The notes: generated by a model not told the origin, from the sequence alone. Positions 7,025-16,477 are shown, counted from the first letter of the stretch. The stretch: DNA of 64,000 nucleotides from Bacteroidales bacterium (GCA_028282785.1 JANQHE010000037.1:1-64000), one strand, 5' to 3'. Made by a program: numbers and translations.

Positions 7025-8587
7025 ATGAAAAAGGAGGTTAGACAAAAAATTATATTGTGGTTTATTGGAGGTTTTGTTTTACCACCATTATTTTGGATTA
7101 TTATTATTTGGTTCAATGAATTATTTAATTCTGAGCAAATTCTAAAAATAGTTTCTAATCCAGGTTTACTTATTTATATTCCATTATATATAATTCTAAT
7201 GGTAATACTATTAAGTAAAAAGCTTCAAGCAATTGAAGAAGCATCACTTAATAAGGATTATGAAGAAGTTCAAAGATTAATATTAAATATTATTTCCTTA
7301 TATATTATTGGAATAACAATATACTGTTTAATAGGGCCGAACACTGGGCTTATGGGCTTAGATATTAATCGTAGTACATACTTATTAAGTTGGTCATTTG
7401 GAATTCCGATAATTTTTATTTTTACTCTTCCCTTTTTCTTAAAAATGATTTTCTTCCTTGAAGCTTGGACGTCATCAGTTCCTTTAGCAGATACAGCAAA
7501 AGTGTTTACACTTAAAACAAAGCTGTTTATGTGTACAACAATAGCAAGTGTAGGTGTAATTATTCTATTTTTATTATCATTTAAATCTTTATTATATGTT
7601 TATAGTGGCAGTACTATTCAGAAAGAATTGACAAGTAATTTTATAAATAAGGGAATAACAGTAGGAGTAATGGGTTTTATTACAATTATTGTACCTGTAA
7701 TAATTATTATTAGAAGAACTACAAATGATTTAACAACAATACAACAATTAGCAAGAAAAATAACCGGGGGAAATTTAACATTTAAATTATTTGTAGAATC
7801 TAGAGATGATGTTGGTCGTCTTGCGACATCTTTAATAAATATGAGTACTAAATTGACTAATATTATTGAAAGTATACATAATGGAATAAGCAGTATTGCT
7901 TCAGCTAGCCAACAAGTTAGTAATACATCTCAAAATATTTCACAAAGTGCTAATGAACAAGCATCATCGGTAGAAGAAGTTTCTTCAACTATGGAAGAAA
8001 TGGCGGTAAATATCCAGAAAAATGCTGAAAACTCATCAGAAACTGAGAAAATTGCTTTGGTTGCTAGAGAAGGAATTCAAAAAGTTAGCAATCAGTCGCA
8101 AGAATCTGTAAATGCAAATAAACAAATATCCGATAAAATTAGTATTATTAATGATATTTCTTTTCAAACTAATATATTGGCACTTAATGCTGCTGTTGAA
8201 GCTGCAAGGGCAGGAGAACATGGCAAAGGTTTTGCAGTTGTAGCTGCCGAAGTGCGTAAACTTGCAGAGAGAAGTAAATTGGCGGCAGAAGAGATTATAG
8301 GACTTACTAAAAATAGCCATAAATTAGCAGTGACAGCAGGAACAAACATGGACGAAATATTACCTGAAGTTGTAAAAACAGCAAAACTAATTCAAGAAAT
8401 TTCTTCATCAAGTCAAGAGCAAAATAATGGGGTTGATGCTATTAATAACGCTATACAGCAATTGAATGGAGTTACACAACAAAATGCCGCTGCAAGCGAA
8501 GAGTTAGCAACTAGTGCTGAAGAAATGACCGGTCAGGCAGATCAACTGAAGGATTTGGTATCCTTCTTTACAGTAAATAATACTTAG
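7025..8587 (+). CDS. Methyl-accepting chemotaxis protein with multi-pass N-terminus (520 aa)
   Basis: The N-terminal 230 residues contain about six hydrophobic segments (for example [15 protein letters not shown] and [14 protein letters not shown], then [17 protein letters not shown]) and no large periplasmic loop. A HAMP-like region ([19 protein letters not shown]) and a long MCP signalling coiled coil follow. The hairpin tip lies at about residues 375-405: [20 protein letters not shown] and [19 protein letters not shown]. Such proteins bind CheW/CheA and pass on a signal, here probably from within the membrane. No cheA, cheW or other chemotaxis gene is in the window, so it is an orphan. It lies opposite in strand to its neighbours, between two dispersed repeats, which hints at acquisition. 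Confidence 0.93.
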   Translation: MKKEVRQKIILWFIGGFVLPPLFWIIIIWFNELFNSEQILKIVSNPGLLIYIPLYIILMVILLSKKLQAIEEASLNKDYEEVQRLILNIISLYIIGITIYCLIGPNTGLMGLDINRSTYLLSWSFGIPIIFIFTLPFFLKMIFFLEAWTSSVPLADTAKVFTLKTKLFMCTTIASVGVIILFLLSFKSLLYVYSGSTIQKELTSNFINKGITVGVMGFITIIVPVIIIIRRTTNDLTTIQQLARKITGGNLTFKLFVESRDDVGRLATSLINMSTKLTNIIESIHNGISSIASASQQVSNTSQNISQSANEQASSVEEVSSTMEEMAVNIQKNAENSSETEKIALVAREGIQKVSNQSQESVNANKQISDKISIINDISFQTNILALNAAVEAARAGEHGKGFAVVAAEVRKLAERSKLAAEEIIGLTKNSHKLAVTAGTNMDEILPEVVKTAKLIQEISSSSQEQNNGVDAINNAIQQLNGVTQQNAAASEELATSAEEMTGQADQLKDLVSFFTVNNT

Positions 8588-8673
8588 ATTTAAATTAGTC
8601 TTACTGATTACGAACGGTAATTGAATCTCTTTAGAATAGCATTAGTCACGCAATGTAGATCAACTAAATTCGC

Positions 8674-8706
8674 CTGCTTTCTTTTGCATCGCCAAAAAGA
8701 AAGCAG
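8674..8706 (+). terminator. Strong hairpin downstream of the chemoreceptor
   Basis: CTGCTTTCTTTT (8674-8685) and AAAAGAAAGCAG (8695-8706) form a perfect 12-bp stem with a 9-base loop. A following TTTC is too short for a classical U-tract. It may be a terminator or another small repeat. The stretch 8588-8800 otherwise shows nothing. Confidence 0.45.
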
Positions 8707-8800
8707 TTTCAAACCTTTAAAAGGAAACTTTCAGCCTTTCCTGCTTTTATAAGTCTTCACCTCCAAATTTAATGCTAATGCTAATTAGAATTCCCCTGAA

Positions 8801-8949
8801 CGCCTTATGCATAAAGGTTCTTGGGTAAGCTAAGTGCGGGTTTCTCCTGCCTTACTTACCAGTCCCCCGTTGAAAACCTGAACTAAGATAATATTTAGTC
8901 AGCACACAACCAAACACCCGGATGCAGGCTGACCCGATGTTATGAGGCG
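8801..8949 (-). repeat. Dispersed repeat, copy 4 with terminal inverted repeats
   Basis: The ends CGCCTTAT (8801-8808) and ATGAGGCG (8942-8949) are inverted with one mismatch. The centre contains CTAAGATAATATTTAGTCAGCA, related to copies 2, 3 and 5. On the minus strand the sequence CGCCTCATAAC begins about six bases after the stop codon of the 148-aa gene, the position an attC site would have. Confidence 0.6.
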
Positions 8950-8954
8950 TATTT

Positions 8955-9401
8955 TTATTTATTTCTTTTTTTCAACTTTTTCAACTCTTTCTCATTGAGT
9001 AAATTCAAAGAGTCATGTTGCACTATACCAATAATATTCATAGCAACATCTATACTGTTTCCTTCATGTTGACCTGCTGTCCAGTCAGTATATTTTTTGC
9101 AATACTCAATTAAGCTTTCACAAAACTCTTTATTGTCTATTTCATGAACAGAATAATTAAAATCTTCTCCTTTGCAGTTAATAATAAAACTAATTCTAAA
9201 AAAGGTGTTTTCTATCCTAAAATCCTGTGGTTTCATTACTTCATTGAGTTTAGCTTCAAGTTCATTAATTGAAATGTTGCATTCTGGCTTTTCTGTAGTT
9301 ACCCACCAAGTATTTGTTGTATCACACCGACTTTGTCCTAATGAGTTTAAACTAATTAGGAGTCCAATAATTACTAAAAAACAAGCTTTTTCTATTTTCA
9401 T
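8955..9401 (-). CDS. Small secreted protein with TonB-C-like end (148 aa)
   Basis: A signal peptide (KACFLVIIGLLISLNSLGQS) is followed by a domain resembling the TonB C-terminal fold of Bacteroidota energy-transducer-like proteins. It has an INELEAKLNEVM helix, the strand FRISFIINCKGEDFNYSVHE, a helix with paired cysteines (FCESLIEYCKKY), then DWTAGQHEGNSIDVAMNIIG, matching the W-x-P-G-x-x-x-G-x-x-V pattern. A charged tail (EKELKKLKKRNK) closes it. There is no membrane anchor or proline-rich linker, so it is not a working TonB. The fold may be reused for binding. It stands as a single gene between repeats 8801-8949 and 9454-9592. Confidence 0.6.
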   Translation of the reverse strand: MKIEKACFLVIIGLLISLNSLGQSRCDTTNTWWVTTEKPECNISINELEAKLNEVMKPQDFRIENTFFRISFIINCKGEDFNYSVHEIDNKEFCESLIEYCKKYTDWTAGQHEGNSIDVAMNIIGIVQHDSLNLLNEKELKKLKKRNK

Positions 9402-9453
9402 TTTAAACTATTATTAGTTAGCAAAGTGTATGTTTTTGCGGTAAAAATATGCC

Positions 9454-9592
9454 GCATAACGGTCCTGCTTTACTGGACGTGCGGGAGTTTCGCTCCGTTT
9501 CATTATCCCCCGAACAGAACCAACACGAATATAATATTTTGTCAGCAAACAACAAAAGCCCAAATAGCGTTTGAGCACGCCATGTTATAAAC
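9454..9592 (-). repeat. Dispersed repeat, copy 5: best attC-like site
   Basis: On the plus strand it runs from GCATAAC (9454-9460) to GTTATAAAC (9584-9592). These are inverted, core-site-like ends of the AAC...GTT type. Inside each end, after spacers of five or six bases, lie TGCT and AGCA, a possible L-box pair. The total of 139 bases is close to long attC sites such as the VCRs. On the minus strand it begins nine bases after the stop codon of the 324-aa gene. It shares 35 identical bases with copy 2. No integrase is visible, so an attC array without integrase is a hypothesis. Confidence 0.55.
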
Positions 9593-9600
9593 TGTTGCTT

Positions 9601-10575
9601 TTACTGTGTTTTCAAAGTGTTTATTTCTTCTTTTAATATCTCATTTTCATTTTTAAGAGCTTTCACTTCCTTATTCATTTCAATCATATAAAGAGTCAGT
9701 TCTTCAATCTTCTGCAAAAGCTTAGCATTCATTTCTCCAATTTGTACTCCATTCTCTTTAACTTCTTTTTCAGAAGGGATGTCAGGTAAATGATTATTCT
9801 CTTCAATAAAATTTTCAACTTCTTCTAGGTTCCTTAACTTGTAATCCTTTTTAAATACAAAATCAGCCCAATCAGCCTTTAATGCCACAACTACTTCTTC
9901 AGCAACCATCTTACCTGCTACAGCAAGTTTATATCCATTAGTTTCATAAGTTCCAATGCCAACATTTCCATCAGAATCAAGAATCATTTGAGGAGTGTTT
10001 GCTTCATAACTTCCCCTACCTGAATAAAATTCTAAATTCATTGTCGAAATTGCAGCATTAGCTCTGGCTTTAATACCTGCGTAGTGAGGCTCATCACCAG
10101 AAGTATCTTCACTCTTAAAACCTAATCCTCCAATGAAATCCCCAATCTCAACTTGATAATCATTTCTTGTAAGTATTATCTCTCCTCCAGTAGTAGAAGA
10201 TATTTCATGAGTTACTCCTGCATCAAGACTCAATGGATTCTTTGTCCCAAGCCCAAAATTTCCTCCATTAGTAATATAACTATGTTCCGTTGCAATCCCT
10301 GTAAATTGAGATACTATAACATCGTTTTGATAAATAGATAATATTCCATCACCTGTTGTACTAGTGACCTTGAATAAGGTTTTATCAGAATTACTATGTT
10401 CTACTTTAAAAGTTCCTTTCAGGTGCAATTCACTTTCAGGATCATCCGTTCCAATTCCAACAGAATCTGCAAGGGTTGTTGGATAGATTTTCCCACCTAT
10501 TTTTACCCATTGAGCATCTGTAAATGCTACAAAAAGTGTTAAAAATAAGCTTGTTAAAATAATCGATTTTTTCAC
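9601..10575 (-). CDS. Tail-fibre-like secreted protein with C-terminal coiled coil (324 aa)
   Basis: After a signal peptide (SIILTSLFLTLFVAFTDA) comes the SVGIGTDDPESELHLKG pattern, repeated in part as NFGLGTKNP and NVGIGTYETNGYKLAVAGKM. This is the mark of Bacteroidota surface proteins related to phage tail-fibre shafts. The C-terminal third has KDYKLRNLEEVENFIEENNH and LPDIPSEKEVKENGVQIGEM, followed by a long coiled coil (LQKIEELTLYMIEMNKEVKA onward) that probably makes trimers. The role is likely structural or adhesive at the cell surface. It ends nine bases before the attC-like repeat 9454-9592, in the position of a cassette gene. Confidence 0.75.
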   Translation of the reverse strand: MKKSIILTSLFLTLFVAFTDAQWVKIGGKIYPTTLADSVGIGTDDPESELHLKGTFKVEHSNSDKTLFKVTSTTGDGILSIYQNDVIVSQFTGIATEHSYITNGGNFGLGTKNPLSLDAGVTHEISSTTGGEIILTRNDYQVEIGDFIGGLGFKSEDTSGDEPHYAGIKARANAAISTMNLEFYSGRGSYEANTPQMILDSDGNVGIGTYETNGYKLAVAGKMVAEEVVVALKADWADFVFKKDYKLRNLEEVENFIEENNHLPDIPSEKEVKENGVQIGEMNAKLLQKIEELTLYMIEMNKEVKALKNENEILKEEINTLKTQ

Positions 10576-10658
10576 GATAAGTTATGTTTTAGTTATTTGT
10601 TTTTTTTATTGGTTAATATTTGTACTGACCCAATTGTATTATTAGGCAATTGTTTGTA

Positions 10659-10733
10659 ACGTTGTTATATGGAATAAAGTTCCACTTAATTTCTTATGTG
10701 TGGAACTGATAAAAAATCCTTTACATAACAAGT
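10659..10733. repeat. Imperfect 75-bp inverted repeat with GTTAT/ATAAC ends
   Basis: GTTCCAC (10679-10685) and GTGGAAC (10700-10706) form the inner stem. The outer ends GTTATATGGA and TTTACATAAC are also inverted. It lies upstream of the 324-aa gene, within the 408-base gap 10576-10983. The gap otherwise holds only the terminator at 10838. Confidence 0.4.
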
Positions 10734-10837
10734 AATGCCGATTGTAGAGTTTGTTGTAAAGTTATTTTTGTTCCACAAAAGATATTTATAAATATAACAT
10801 TATCTTAAATATTTACGAGATACTCAGAACAAAAAAA

Positions 10838-10857
10838 GGCTCAATTTAACCGAGCCT
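10838..10857 (-). terminator. Terminator for the methyltransferase gene
   Basis: GGCTC and GAGCC flank an 8-base loop (AATTTAAC with C). On the minus strand the stem is followed by a run of seven Ts. It lies about 125 bases after the stop of the minus-strand methyltransferase. Confidence 0.65.
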
Positions 10858-10983
10858 TATCTGTATTTATATGGTTCGTATTTTTTATTGCAGTGTATCA
10901 GACATGGAGTAATCATCGTAACGGTTACCTTTTACAAGCTTGTTAAGGGTTGTAAGTCTGAAATTAATAATGATATAATGACA

Positions 10984-11775
10984 TTAAATCTTTCTTGCTT
11001 TTACAGAGTACATATATGGAATCTTATCCCGGTGTTTTTCAAAAACCCATTTGTCTTTTTTAATTTCAACCAGGTTTGGGAAGCAATTGTAAACCTGGTA
11101 AGGAAACTCATTTAAGAATTCTATTTTCATACCATTTGAAATCAAACTATTCATTACCTCACTCAAACTATGCTGCCATTCAATATGTTTAAGATTCTTT
11201 CCCGATACTTCCGAATTATCGGTATAGGAACTTTCAACCGCTGTTTCTAAAGGTTTTGTATTAAAATAACTATCTGTTATTTCCGCATCATTATTTAAGG
11301 TATAGATAAACGGATGAAATTCCACCATATAAAACATACCGCCCGGTTTTAAGTAACGGTTAATAATCTTTGCCCATTTATCCAGATCATCCAGCCAGTT
11401 AATTGCTCCGTACGATGTGTAAACAATATCAAATGTTTCATTTAATACATTTTCTATATCATAAACATTTGACCGGATAAACCTGGCCGGTATATCCAGC
11501 TCTTCGGACAACTCTTTGGCTTTCTTTATAGAAGTGTCGGATATATCAACTCCAACTACTTCCGCACCTAACCTTGCAAAAGATAAGGTGTCCATTCCGA
11601 AATGGCACTGAAGGTGAAAGATTTTCTTTCCTTTAATATCTCCCAGTTCTTCAAGTTCTATATGATTGAGTGAAGTTTTCCCTTTTTTAAAACTTTCGAC
11701 ATCATAAAAGCCTGATTCAGTATGTAAACTTGTTAATTCGTTCCAGCTTTGCCTGTTTTGTTCAAAACTATTCAT
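10984..11775 (-). CDS. Class I SAM-dependent methyltransferase (263 aa)
   Basis: A Rossmann-like methyltransferase. Motif I is IFHLQCHFGMDTLSFARLGA, leading to AEVVGVDISD (the acidic residue that binds the SAM ribose). An FIRSNVYDIE strand follows, then FDIVYTSYGAINWL (motif II) and YLKPGGMFYMVEFHPF (motif III). The HLQCHFG variant in place of GxGxG is usual in this subgroup of Methyltransf_11/25 proteins. The N-terminal FEQNRQSWNELTSLHTESGF is also typical of the group. The substrate is unknown. The length is normal. It lies downstream of the 382-aa secreted protein on the same strand with a 121-base gap and seems to have its own unit, ended by the terminator at 10838. Confidence 0.88.
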   Translation of the reverse strand: MNSFEQNRQSWNELTSLHTESGFYDVESFKKGKTSLNHIELEELGDIKGKKIFHLQCHFGMDTLSFARLGAEVVGVDISDTSIKKAKELSEELDIPARFIRSNVYDIENVLNETFDIVYTSYGAINWLDDLDKWAKIINRYLKPGGMFYMVEFHPFIYTLNNDAEITDSYFNTKPLETAVESSYTDNSEVSGKNLKHIEWQHSLSEVMNSLISNGMKIEFLNEFPYQVYNCFPNLVEIKKDKWVFEKHRDKIPYMYSVKARKI

Positions 11776-11896
11776 TTAAAGCTATTTAATATTTTTATTT
11801 TTATCGACTTATGGCTAAAGTTCCCGCTAAGATACGATTCCACGTGATTTATTTCAGTAATGATCAATGAAAATTTAAAATACTTTATCCATAGGA

Positions 11897-13045
11897 CTAG
11901 CGAAGTTGTTTTTTATATTTCCTGAATTGTGATAAATGATCGTGTAATACAGACTCATAGGAATCCAACCAATAAATAAATTCCTGTTTGTAACTGTCAT
12001 CCAGATATGAATCTTCGATCATTATCCTGAAAGCCGGAATATTTTTATATATTTTATATGGCGCTTCAAGTTTCTTTTTGTCATAAAAATGGTTTTTCAG
12101 GACTTCCTGAAAACGACCGGTATGCTGATCAAATGATTCGCTTTCGTTTTTCCAATATTCCGGATATATAATTGTGTTTAAATCAAAATCATACGGGAGA
12201 ATATATGCAATATTATCAAAAGAATTCAAAAATTTTATATTGTTACCTGTCCAACCCAAACTATCTGTATATTCATATTTCCAATCATAATTTGTGATAA
12301 AATGGTTAATCAGATTTGCATTTATTAATGAGGATCCATCAAGATAATGTACTTTCATTTTTATCTTCATCAGGTTGCATCTTTTCGCCACATCTTCATA
12401 AGATTCCACTATAAAAGCAAACTCTTCTGCCAGAACACTATCTTCCGGAGTTACATATTTAATTTTACACAAGCTCACGGAATTGGTAAGTGTTTCCAGG
12501 TTTTCCAATATGGAATAAATATAATACTCTGCTAAAAGCCTGTTTCTATGATCAGATGGTGATCCTCTGAAGATCCATTGATCTTTATTGGTTTCACCAC
12601 AATGCGCAGTAATAAATACCTTCTCTAATCCTTCAAATATTGTTGATTCTACTGATTTGGGAAATTCGATGTCAAGTGGCTTAAATTTACAGAAAGCAAA
12701 CCTGGACTTGCCTTTAGCTTTTATTTTAATTGGTGTTTTAATGATCTCGCCTTCATATGTATAACTTACTACACCATCTATTCTTTTTTGCTCTGATTTC
12801 TCTGTTTGGAACAAGTGCTCAAAATCAGTTTTTATTTCCAGCTCCAAAACTGAATCCACCGGTAAATTGAATAATGGAGAATTTGAACCGGAGCAATCAT
12901 GAAAATCATATTCTTCGTTGGATATGATCAAAGTATCATAAGGTGTATTTAAATTCCTGTCCTGAGCATTTGAAGTAAAGGTTAAAACCATATATAGCAA
13001 CAAAATAAGACAATGTAAACGAGTATTTGATATTGTATTGTTCAT
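11897..13045 (-). CDS. Secreted protein, distantly CotH-like (382 aa)
   Basis: I choose the ATG at 13045 because it puts the hydrophobic segment LHCLILLLYMVLTFTSNAQ at the N-terminus as a signal peptide. An in-frame ATG 12 codons upstream exists. The body has a beta-rich first part (LELEIKTDFEHLF, then IKIKAKGKSRFAFCKFKPLD) and a helical second part with RNRLLAEYYIYSILENL, FITNYDWKYEY and ILPYDFDLNTIIYP. That order of motifs (basic R residues before an AEYYIY helix, NYDW, PYDFD) recalls CotH-type atypical kinases. Key residues cannot be assigned with certainty, so this is a suggestion only. No signal links it to its neighbours. Confidence 0.5.
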   Translation of the reverse strand: MNNTISNTRLHCLILLLYMVLTFTSNAQDRNLNTPYDTLIISNEEYDFHDCSGSNSPLFNLPVDSVLELEIKTDFEHLFQTEKSEQKRIDGVVSYTYEGEIIKTPIKIKAKGKSRFAFCKFKPLDIEFPKSVESTIFEGLEKVFITAHCGETNKDQWIFRGSPSDHRNRLLAEYYIYSILENLETLTNSVSLCKIKYVTPEDSVLAEEFAFIVESYEDVAKRCNLMKIKMKVHYLDGSSLINANLINHFITNYDWKYEYTDSLGWTGNNIKFLNSFDNIAYILPYDFDLNTIIYPEYWKNESESFDQHTGRFQEVLKNHFYDKKKLEAPYKIYKNIPAFRIMIEDSYLDDSYKQEFIYWLDSYESVLHDHLSQFRKYKKQLR

Positions 13046-13220
13046 TTCAAACTTTCTTGTTCCGATTATTATAACATTCAATTAAACCTAAAGTTCTTCA
13101 TAAATTATATATAAGGTTCAATTGGCGAAACTAAATGAATTATATGAATTCAAATTTAAGAAAAGAAAAATAACTTTTTATTTTGACGGTTTATATGCCC
13201 TTTTACTTGATATCTCTATG

Positions 13221-13343
13221 TTAGGTATTGATGTTAATTAACATTTTAACCATTTCGATATTATTGTTCTTTATGATTCTATGAATTTCAACTTCTGAAA
13301 CATCATACCTGAACAGGTTATAAATAAACTTTGTACGTAATGG
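13221..13343 (-). pseudogene. Ankyrin-like remnant A
   Basis: A frame without a start codon reads NLFRYDVSEVEIHRIIKNNN then IEMVKMLININT and stop. EIH..IKNNNIEMVK.LI resembles one ankyrin repeat (LHEAVKNGNIEIVKLLI type). Its DNA is clearly related to 14889-15010, so two copies of a vanished gene end flank the 506-aa gene. Confidence 0.45.
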
Positions 13344-13364
13344 TTATGTTAAAAATTAATTTAA

Positions 13365-14885
13365 CTAATACACATACTCTAATTCAAAAACTTTTAGTTT
13401 TCTCTGTTTTAGTTCGTGAAAGATCTTCTTCTGATTATTTAATGCTTTGTTGATCTCAGTAATATTCATTGTATGGCAATGAGGGCATTTGAGTATATAT
13501 TTCCCAATTTCTTTGGCAGCAGTACAGTCTTTTTTTGAACGAAAAAACTCATTACAGGAAATACATTTAAAAACAATATCCTCCATCATATTGCTATCAT
13601 CAGGAGAACTGCCGGTATTAACAACCATTGCGCCCATTGAGCGCTGCTTATTCAAAATATCCTGAATGGTTAATCGTGATGAATTATCTTCTTTGCTTTT
13701 ATCGCCATTTAACAAGCTATTCAGCGTATTATTAACCAAAGTTTCCATTTGTTCATTGCTTAGTCCGGTTGAGCTGCTGTCTTGCTTCTCTTTTCGGTAT
13801 TTTTCTAATTTATTATGCTTAATACCTTTGTATGCTTTTGCAATAAAATAGAGTACCGATTTACGGGTAATATCATCAATCATTAATTTTATATCACTTT
13901 TAGTAAACCTCTGTAATATTGCAGCGATCAAATCTTTCGACAGATTTTCAGTATTGATTATTTCTTTTAACTCATCGGGCTTAGATATTTTATGTACGGC
14001 TCTTACCCTTAAATACTCAGAAGTGTCTTTATCTGTAATTATCGCTTTAAGAATATCAGTGTCATTGGCAACTAAATCAACCTGAAATTCTTCATTTACC
14101 AAGGGGTTGTTGCCTCCCGATGCTTGTTTTTGCTTTATTGATTTTCTCATTTTTGATTTTGCCAACAAGGTTGTTAGATAAAACAACAGGACTAAAGAAA
14201 TCAATACTGCCACAACAACACCTGCAATAAACCATCTTCTTTTACTCACTAGTTTTGGATAGTTCTCAATACTTGATTTGCTGTAGATATTTACCTCTCT
14301 TTTGTCATTATCGTCGGGTAATCCAAGAATCAATGCTTCGTCAGGTGTAGAGCAAATAAAGTGATAACCATCTAATTTTATTTGGGCAGGAACCATAAAA
14401 CCCATTTGTTCATTGTTGTATTCATTGATGTCTTTAGTACTGGTAATTTTTCTCCTGACGTTGGTGTACGAGTATATGCTAATATTATGACGTTTAAGTT
14501 CTTGTTCGATTTTTTCTCTTGATTCAATGTATTTGCCTGAAGATAAATCGTACATTAATTCTCTATCAACAGCAAGAAATTGCCAATTTCCGTACATTTC
14601 CATACTACTGCCATCCAAAAGCAATTTCCCCGATTCAACATCTATCAGGTATTGCTCACTGTATTCATCTTCTAAATCCTCAATTATAAACAAATAAGGG
14701 TATTGGTTATGTTGAAAGAAGAATGCATGAGCTTTTTCACGTTCATAATCAAGTTTTAGATGAAAAGCTTGTGACTCATTAAGTTCGGTTTTTACCTTAT
14801 ACTCTAAACCGGGAGTGCATCCTATAATAATTACGGCAAGTAAGCCTATTGCAAATATTTTTGCTCTGAAGTATTTTTTCAACAT
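13365..14885 (-). CDS. Membrane lipoprotein with HEAT-like region and C-terminal zinc ribbon (506 aa)
   Basis: The N-terminus FAIGLLAVIIIGCTPG is a lipoprotein signal. An extracytoplasmic domain of about 190 residues, unrecognised, follows. A membrane segment at about residues 218-243 (WFIAGVVVAVLISLVLLFYL) comes next. The C-terminal half would then be cytoplasmic. It has a helical HEAT-like part (YLRVRAVHKISKPDELKEII), a Ser-rich linker and a zinc-ribbon-like pair CISC...CPHC near residues 447-475. A lipoprotein signal plus a later membrane segment is unusual. The first segment may instead be an uncleaved anchor. It is the last gene of the LuxR-headed set and is flanked by two ankyrin-like remnants. 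The function is unknown. The layout suits signalling across the membrane. Confidence 0.6.
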   Translation of the reverse strand: MLKKYFRAKIFAIGLLAVIIIGCTPGLEYKVKTELNESQAFHLKLDYEREKAHAFFFQHNQYPYLFIIEDLEDEYSEQYLIDVESGKLLLDGSSMEMYGNWQFLAVDRELMYDLSSGKYIESREKIEQELKRHNISIYSYTNVRRKITSTKDINEYNNEQMGFMVPAQIKLDGYHFICSTPDEALILGLPDDNDKREVNIYSKSSIENYPKLVSKRRWFIAGVVVAVLISLVLLFYLTTLLAKSKMRKSIKQKQASGGNNPLVNEEFQVDLVANDTDILKAIITDKDTSEYLRVRAVHKISKPDELKEIINTENLSKDLIAAILQRFTKSDIKLMIDDITRKSVLYFIAKAYKGIKHNKLEKYRKEKQDSSSTGLSNEQMETLVNNTLNSLLNGDKSKEDNSSRLTIQDILNKQRSMGAMVVNTGSSPDDSNMMEDIVFKCISCNEFFRSKKDCTAAKEIGKYILKCPHCHTMNITEINKALNNQKKIFHELKQRKLKVFELEYVY

Positions 14886-14888
14886 AAG

Positions 14889-15010
14889 CTATTTTTCTAT
14901 CAGGTTTTTCATTTCTTTGGTTTGGGCATTGATTAAAGTCCTAACCATTTCTATGTTATTGTTTTTCACGGCTTCGTGAATTTCAATTTTGAAAACGGTA
15001 AAACAGGTAA
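14889..15010 (-). pseudogene. Ankyrin-like remnant B
   Basis: A frame without a start reads CFTVFKIEIHEAVKNNN then IEMVRTLINAQTKEMKNLIE and stop. EIHEAVKNNNIEMVRTLI matches one ankyrin repeat well. The DNA is related to remnant A at 13221-13343 (shared TGAAATTCA, AACAATAA, GAAATGGTTA blocks). It fills the 131-base gap between the propeller gene and the 506-aa gene. Confidence 0.5.
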
Positions 15011-15016
15011 GCCTTT

Positions 15017-16462
15017 TTATTTATTGTCTCCGAATGTAAGTTTGGTGACAAAACTTTGAGCAAACCGACTTATTGAGCTAACCCACACAATGTTATCTTT
15101 TGAATAAATTATTTTCGTAAACTTGGCTGGCATGCCATCATCATCACTTAAGTAGTGAAGTTTTCCATCTTTCAGGTAACTTATTCCGTTTAGCATTCCG
15201 CCTTTAATGCCTCCAAAGATCATTATTGTGCCATTATTGGTTATGGCATATTGCTCATTCGATACATTCCCTGTGAGGGTTGTCCATTTATTGTTTTCAA
15301 AAGTGTGTATATCGCTTTTCCCCTTTAACATATTATAATTACACAACACAAGCTTATTACCACATTCATTCAGGCTTATTGCATGTAGCCCTTTAAAGTT
15401 AAAATCAAATCCATTGTTTTTGTCGTACTTGTACCACTCTCCATTAATTGCTACCGTAGCTGATTTTCCATGTAATACCAGTAAATTTTTATTGGGATCG
15501 GTTCTTAATAATACAGTGTTATTCTCGGCAAGCCCGTCATTGGTACCCAGCAATTTAGCTTTAGTGCCTATTATTTCGAGCAAACCTTTGTTTAGCCCGA
15601 TATATAGCTTCTCCCGGTAAGTGGTAATGGTGCTTATATTTTCTTTATCACTGATAATTTCCCTGATATTAGCATCTAACTGAACTTCCCTTTCATTCTC
15701 TTCCGATTTAATTACAACTTTATCGGGGTAAACTAAAATAATACCCATGTCGGTAACATCAGCTTTTATAACACTTTCATCGTTGGTGAGGTATACCTGA
15801 AGATAGTTATAAAGGTTTTTTTGCCTTGAGTATTCCAGTAAAATAGCATTTTCGATGAGTTTATTGAAGCTCTTCAGTTTTTCTTCGTCTTTCACCAGTT
15901 TGTAAGTGCCATTAAAAACCCCAACCGCTTTGGTTTTTTCTTTATTACCAAACAAAACCTCATTGTCTCCGTCGGCAAACATGTTAATATCCGATGGTAA
16001 GTCTTTCCTTTTTAAAAAAGTCCAGTTGCCACTATCATAAATGCCCATTTCATTGTTTATGGTAAGAAAATAAACCCTGTTTTCATAATCAACAAATATC
16101 ATTGTGGTATTGGCGAAATTCATTTTGCCCGATTCATGAAGCTTCCACGTTTTTCCATCGAACTGTAACAATCCTTTTTTCGAGCTTGTCCATATATTTC
16201 CTGACTTATCTTCTTTTAATAACAAAGGCTCTCTTACACTAATTACATTGGGATTGTATGCCGCAGGTGCCGGGAGCTTTTGCTCGTTCCATGTGCCATT
16301 AAAATACGTTAGTCTTTTAGGACCGGTAAACCATAACCTGCCTTTTGAATCATTCAGAACCGGCCCTCGTAAATCTTCATGAATTTCCTGGATACTTAGT
16401 TCCTGGGCTTTAATGTTTAGTATAGGAATTAATATTAAACAAAAATATAAAATTGATTTCAT
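15017..16462 (-). CDS. Secreted beta-propeller protein, two-component-sensor-like (481 aa)
   Basis: A signal peptide (SILYFCLILIPILNIKA) is followed by repeated strands of the Reg_prop type: DSKGRLWFTGPKRLTYFNG, DKSGNIWTSSKKGLLQFDG and a final DNIVWVSSISRFAQSF. This is the ligand-sensing propeller of hybrid two-component systems. No kinase, transmembrane segment or response regulator follows, so the protein is a free periplasmic propeller. It starts 15 bases after the preceding lipoprotein gene stop, and that close spacing argues for one operon. With the LuxR regulator upstream and the membrane zinc-ribbon protein downstream, it may be a sensing part of a trans-envelope system. That role is inference from order. 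Confidence 0.7.
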   Translation of the reverse strand: MKSILYFCLILIPILNIKAQELSIQEIHEDLRGPVLNDSKGRLWFTGPKRLTYFNGTWNEQKLPAPAAYNPNVISVREPLLLKEDKSGNIWTSSKKGLLQFDGKTWKLHESGKMNFANTTMIFVDYENRVYFLTINNEMGIYDSGNWTFLKRKDLPSDINMFADGDNEVLFGNKEKTKAVGVFNGTYKLVKDEEKLKSFNKLIENAILLEYSRQKNLYNYLQVYLTNDESVIKADVTDMGIILVYPDKVVIKSEENEREVQLDANIREIISDKENISTITTYREKLYIGLNKGLLEIIGTKAKLLGTNDGLAENNTVLLRTDPNKNLLVLHGKSATVAINGEWYKYDKNNGFDFNFKGLHAISLNECGNKLVLCNYNMLKGKSDIHTFENNKWTTLTGNVSNEQYAITNNGTIMIFGGIKGGMLNGISYLKDGKLHYLSDDDGMPAKFTKIIYSKDNIVWVSSISRFAQSFVTKLTFGDNK

Positions 16463-16477
16463 AGTAATATTATTAGG

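Noticed and set aside
8036-8349. Two minus-strand ORFs (94 and 61 codons) inside the chemoreceptor gene
   Set aside because: They are antisense shadows of the conserved signalling domain of the methyl-accepting protein.
10888-11115. 75-codon plus-strand ORF overlapping the methyltransferase end
   Set aside because: It is largely antisense to a well-supported gene and has no recognisable features.
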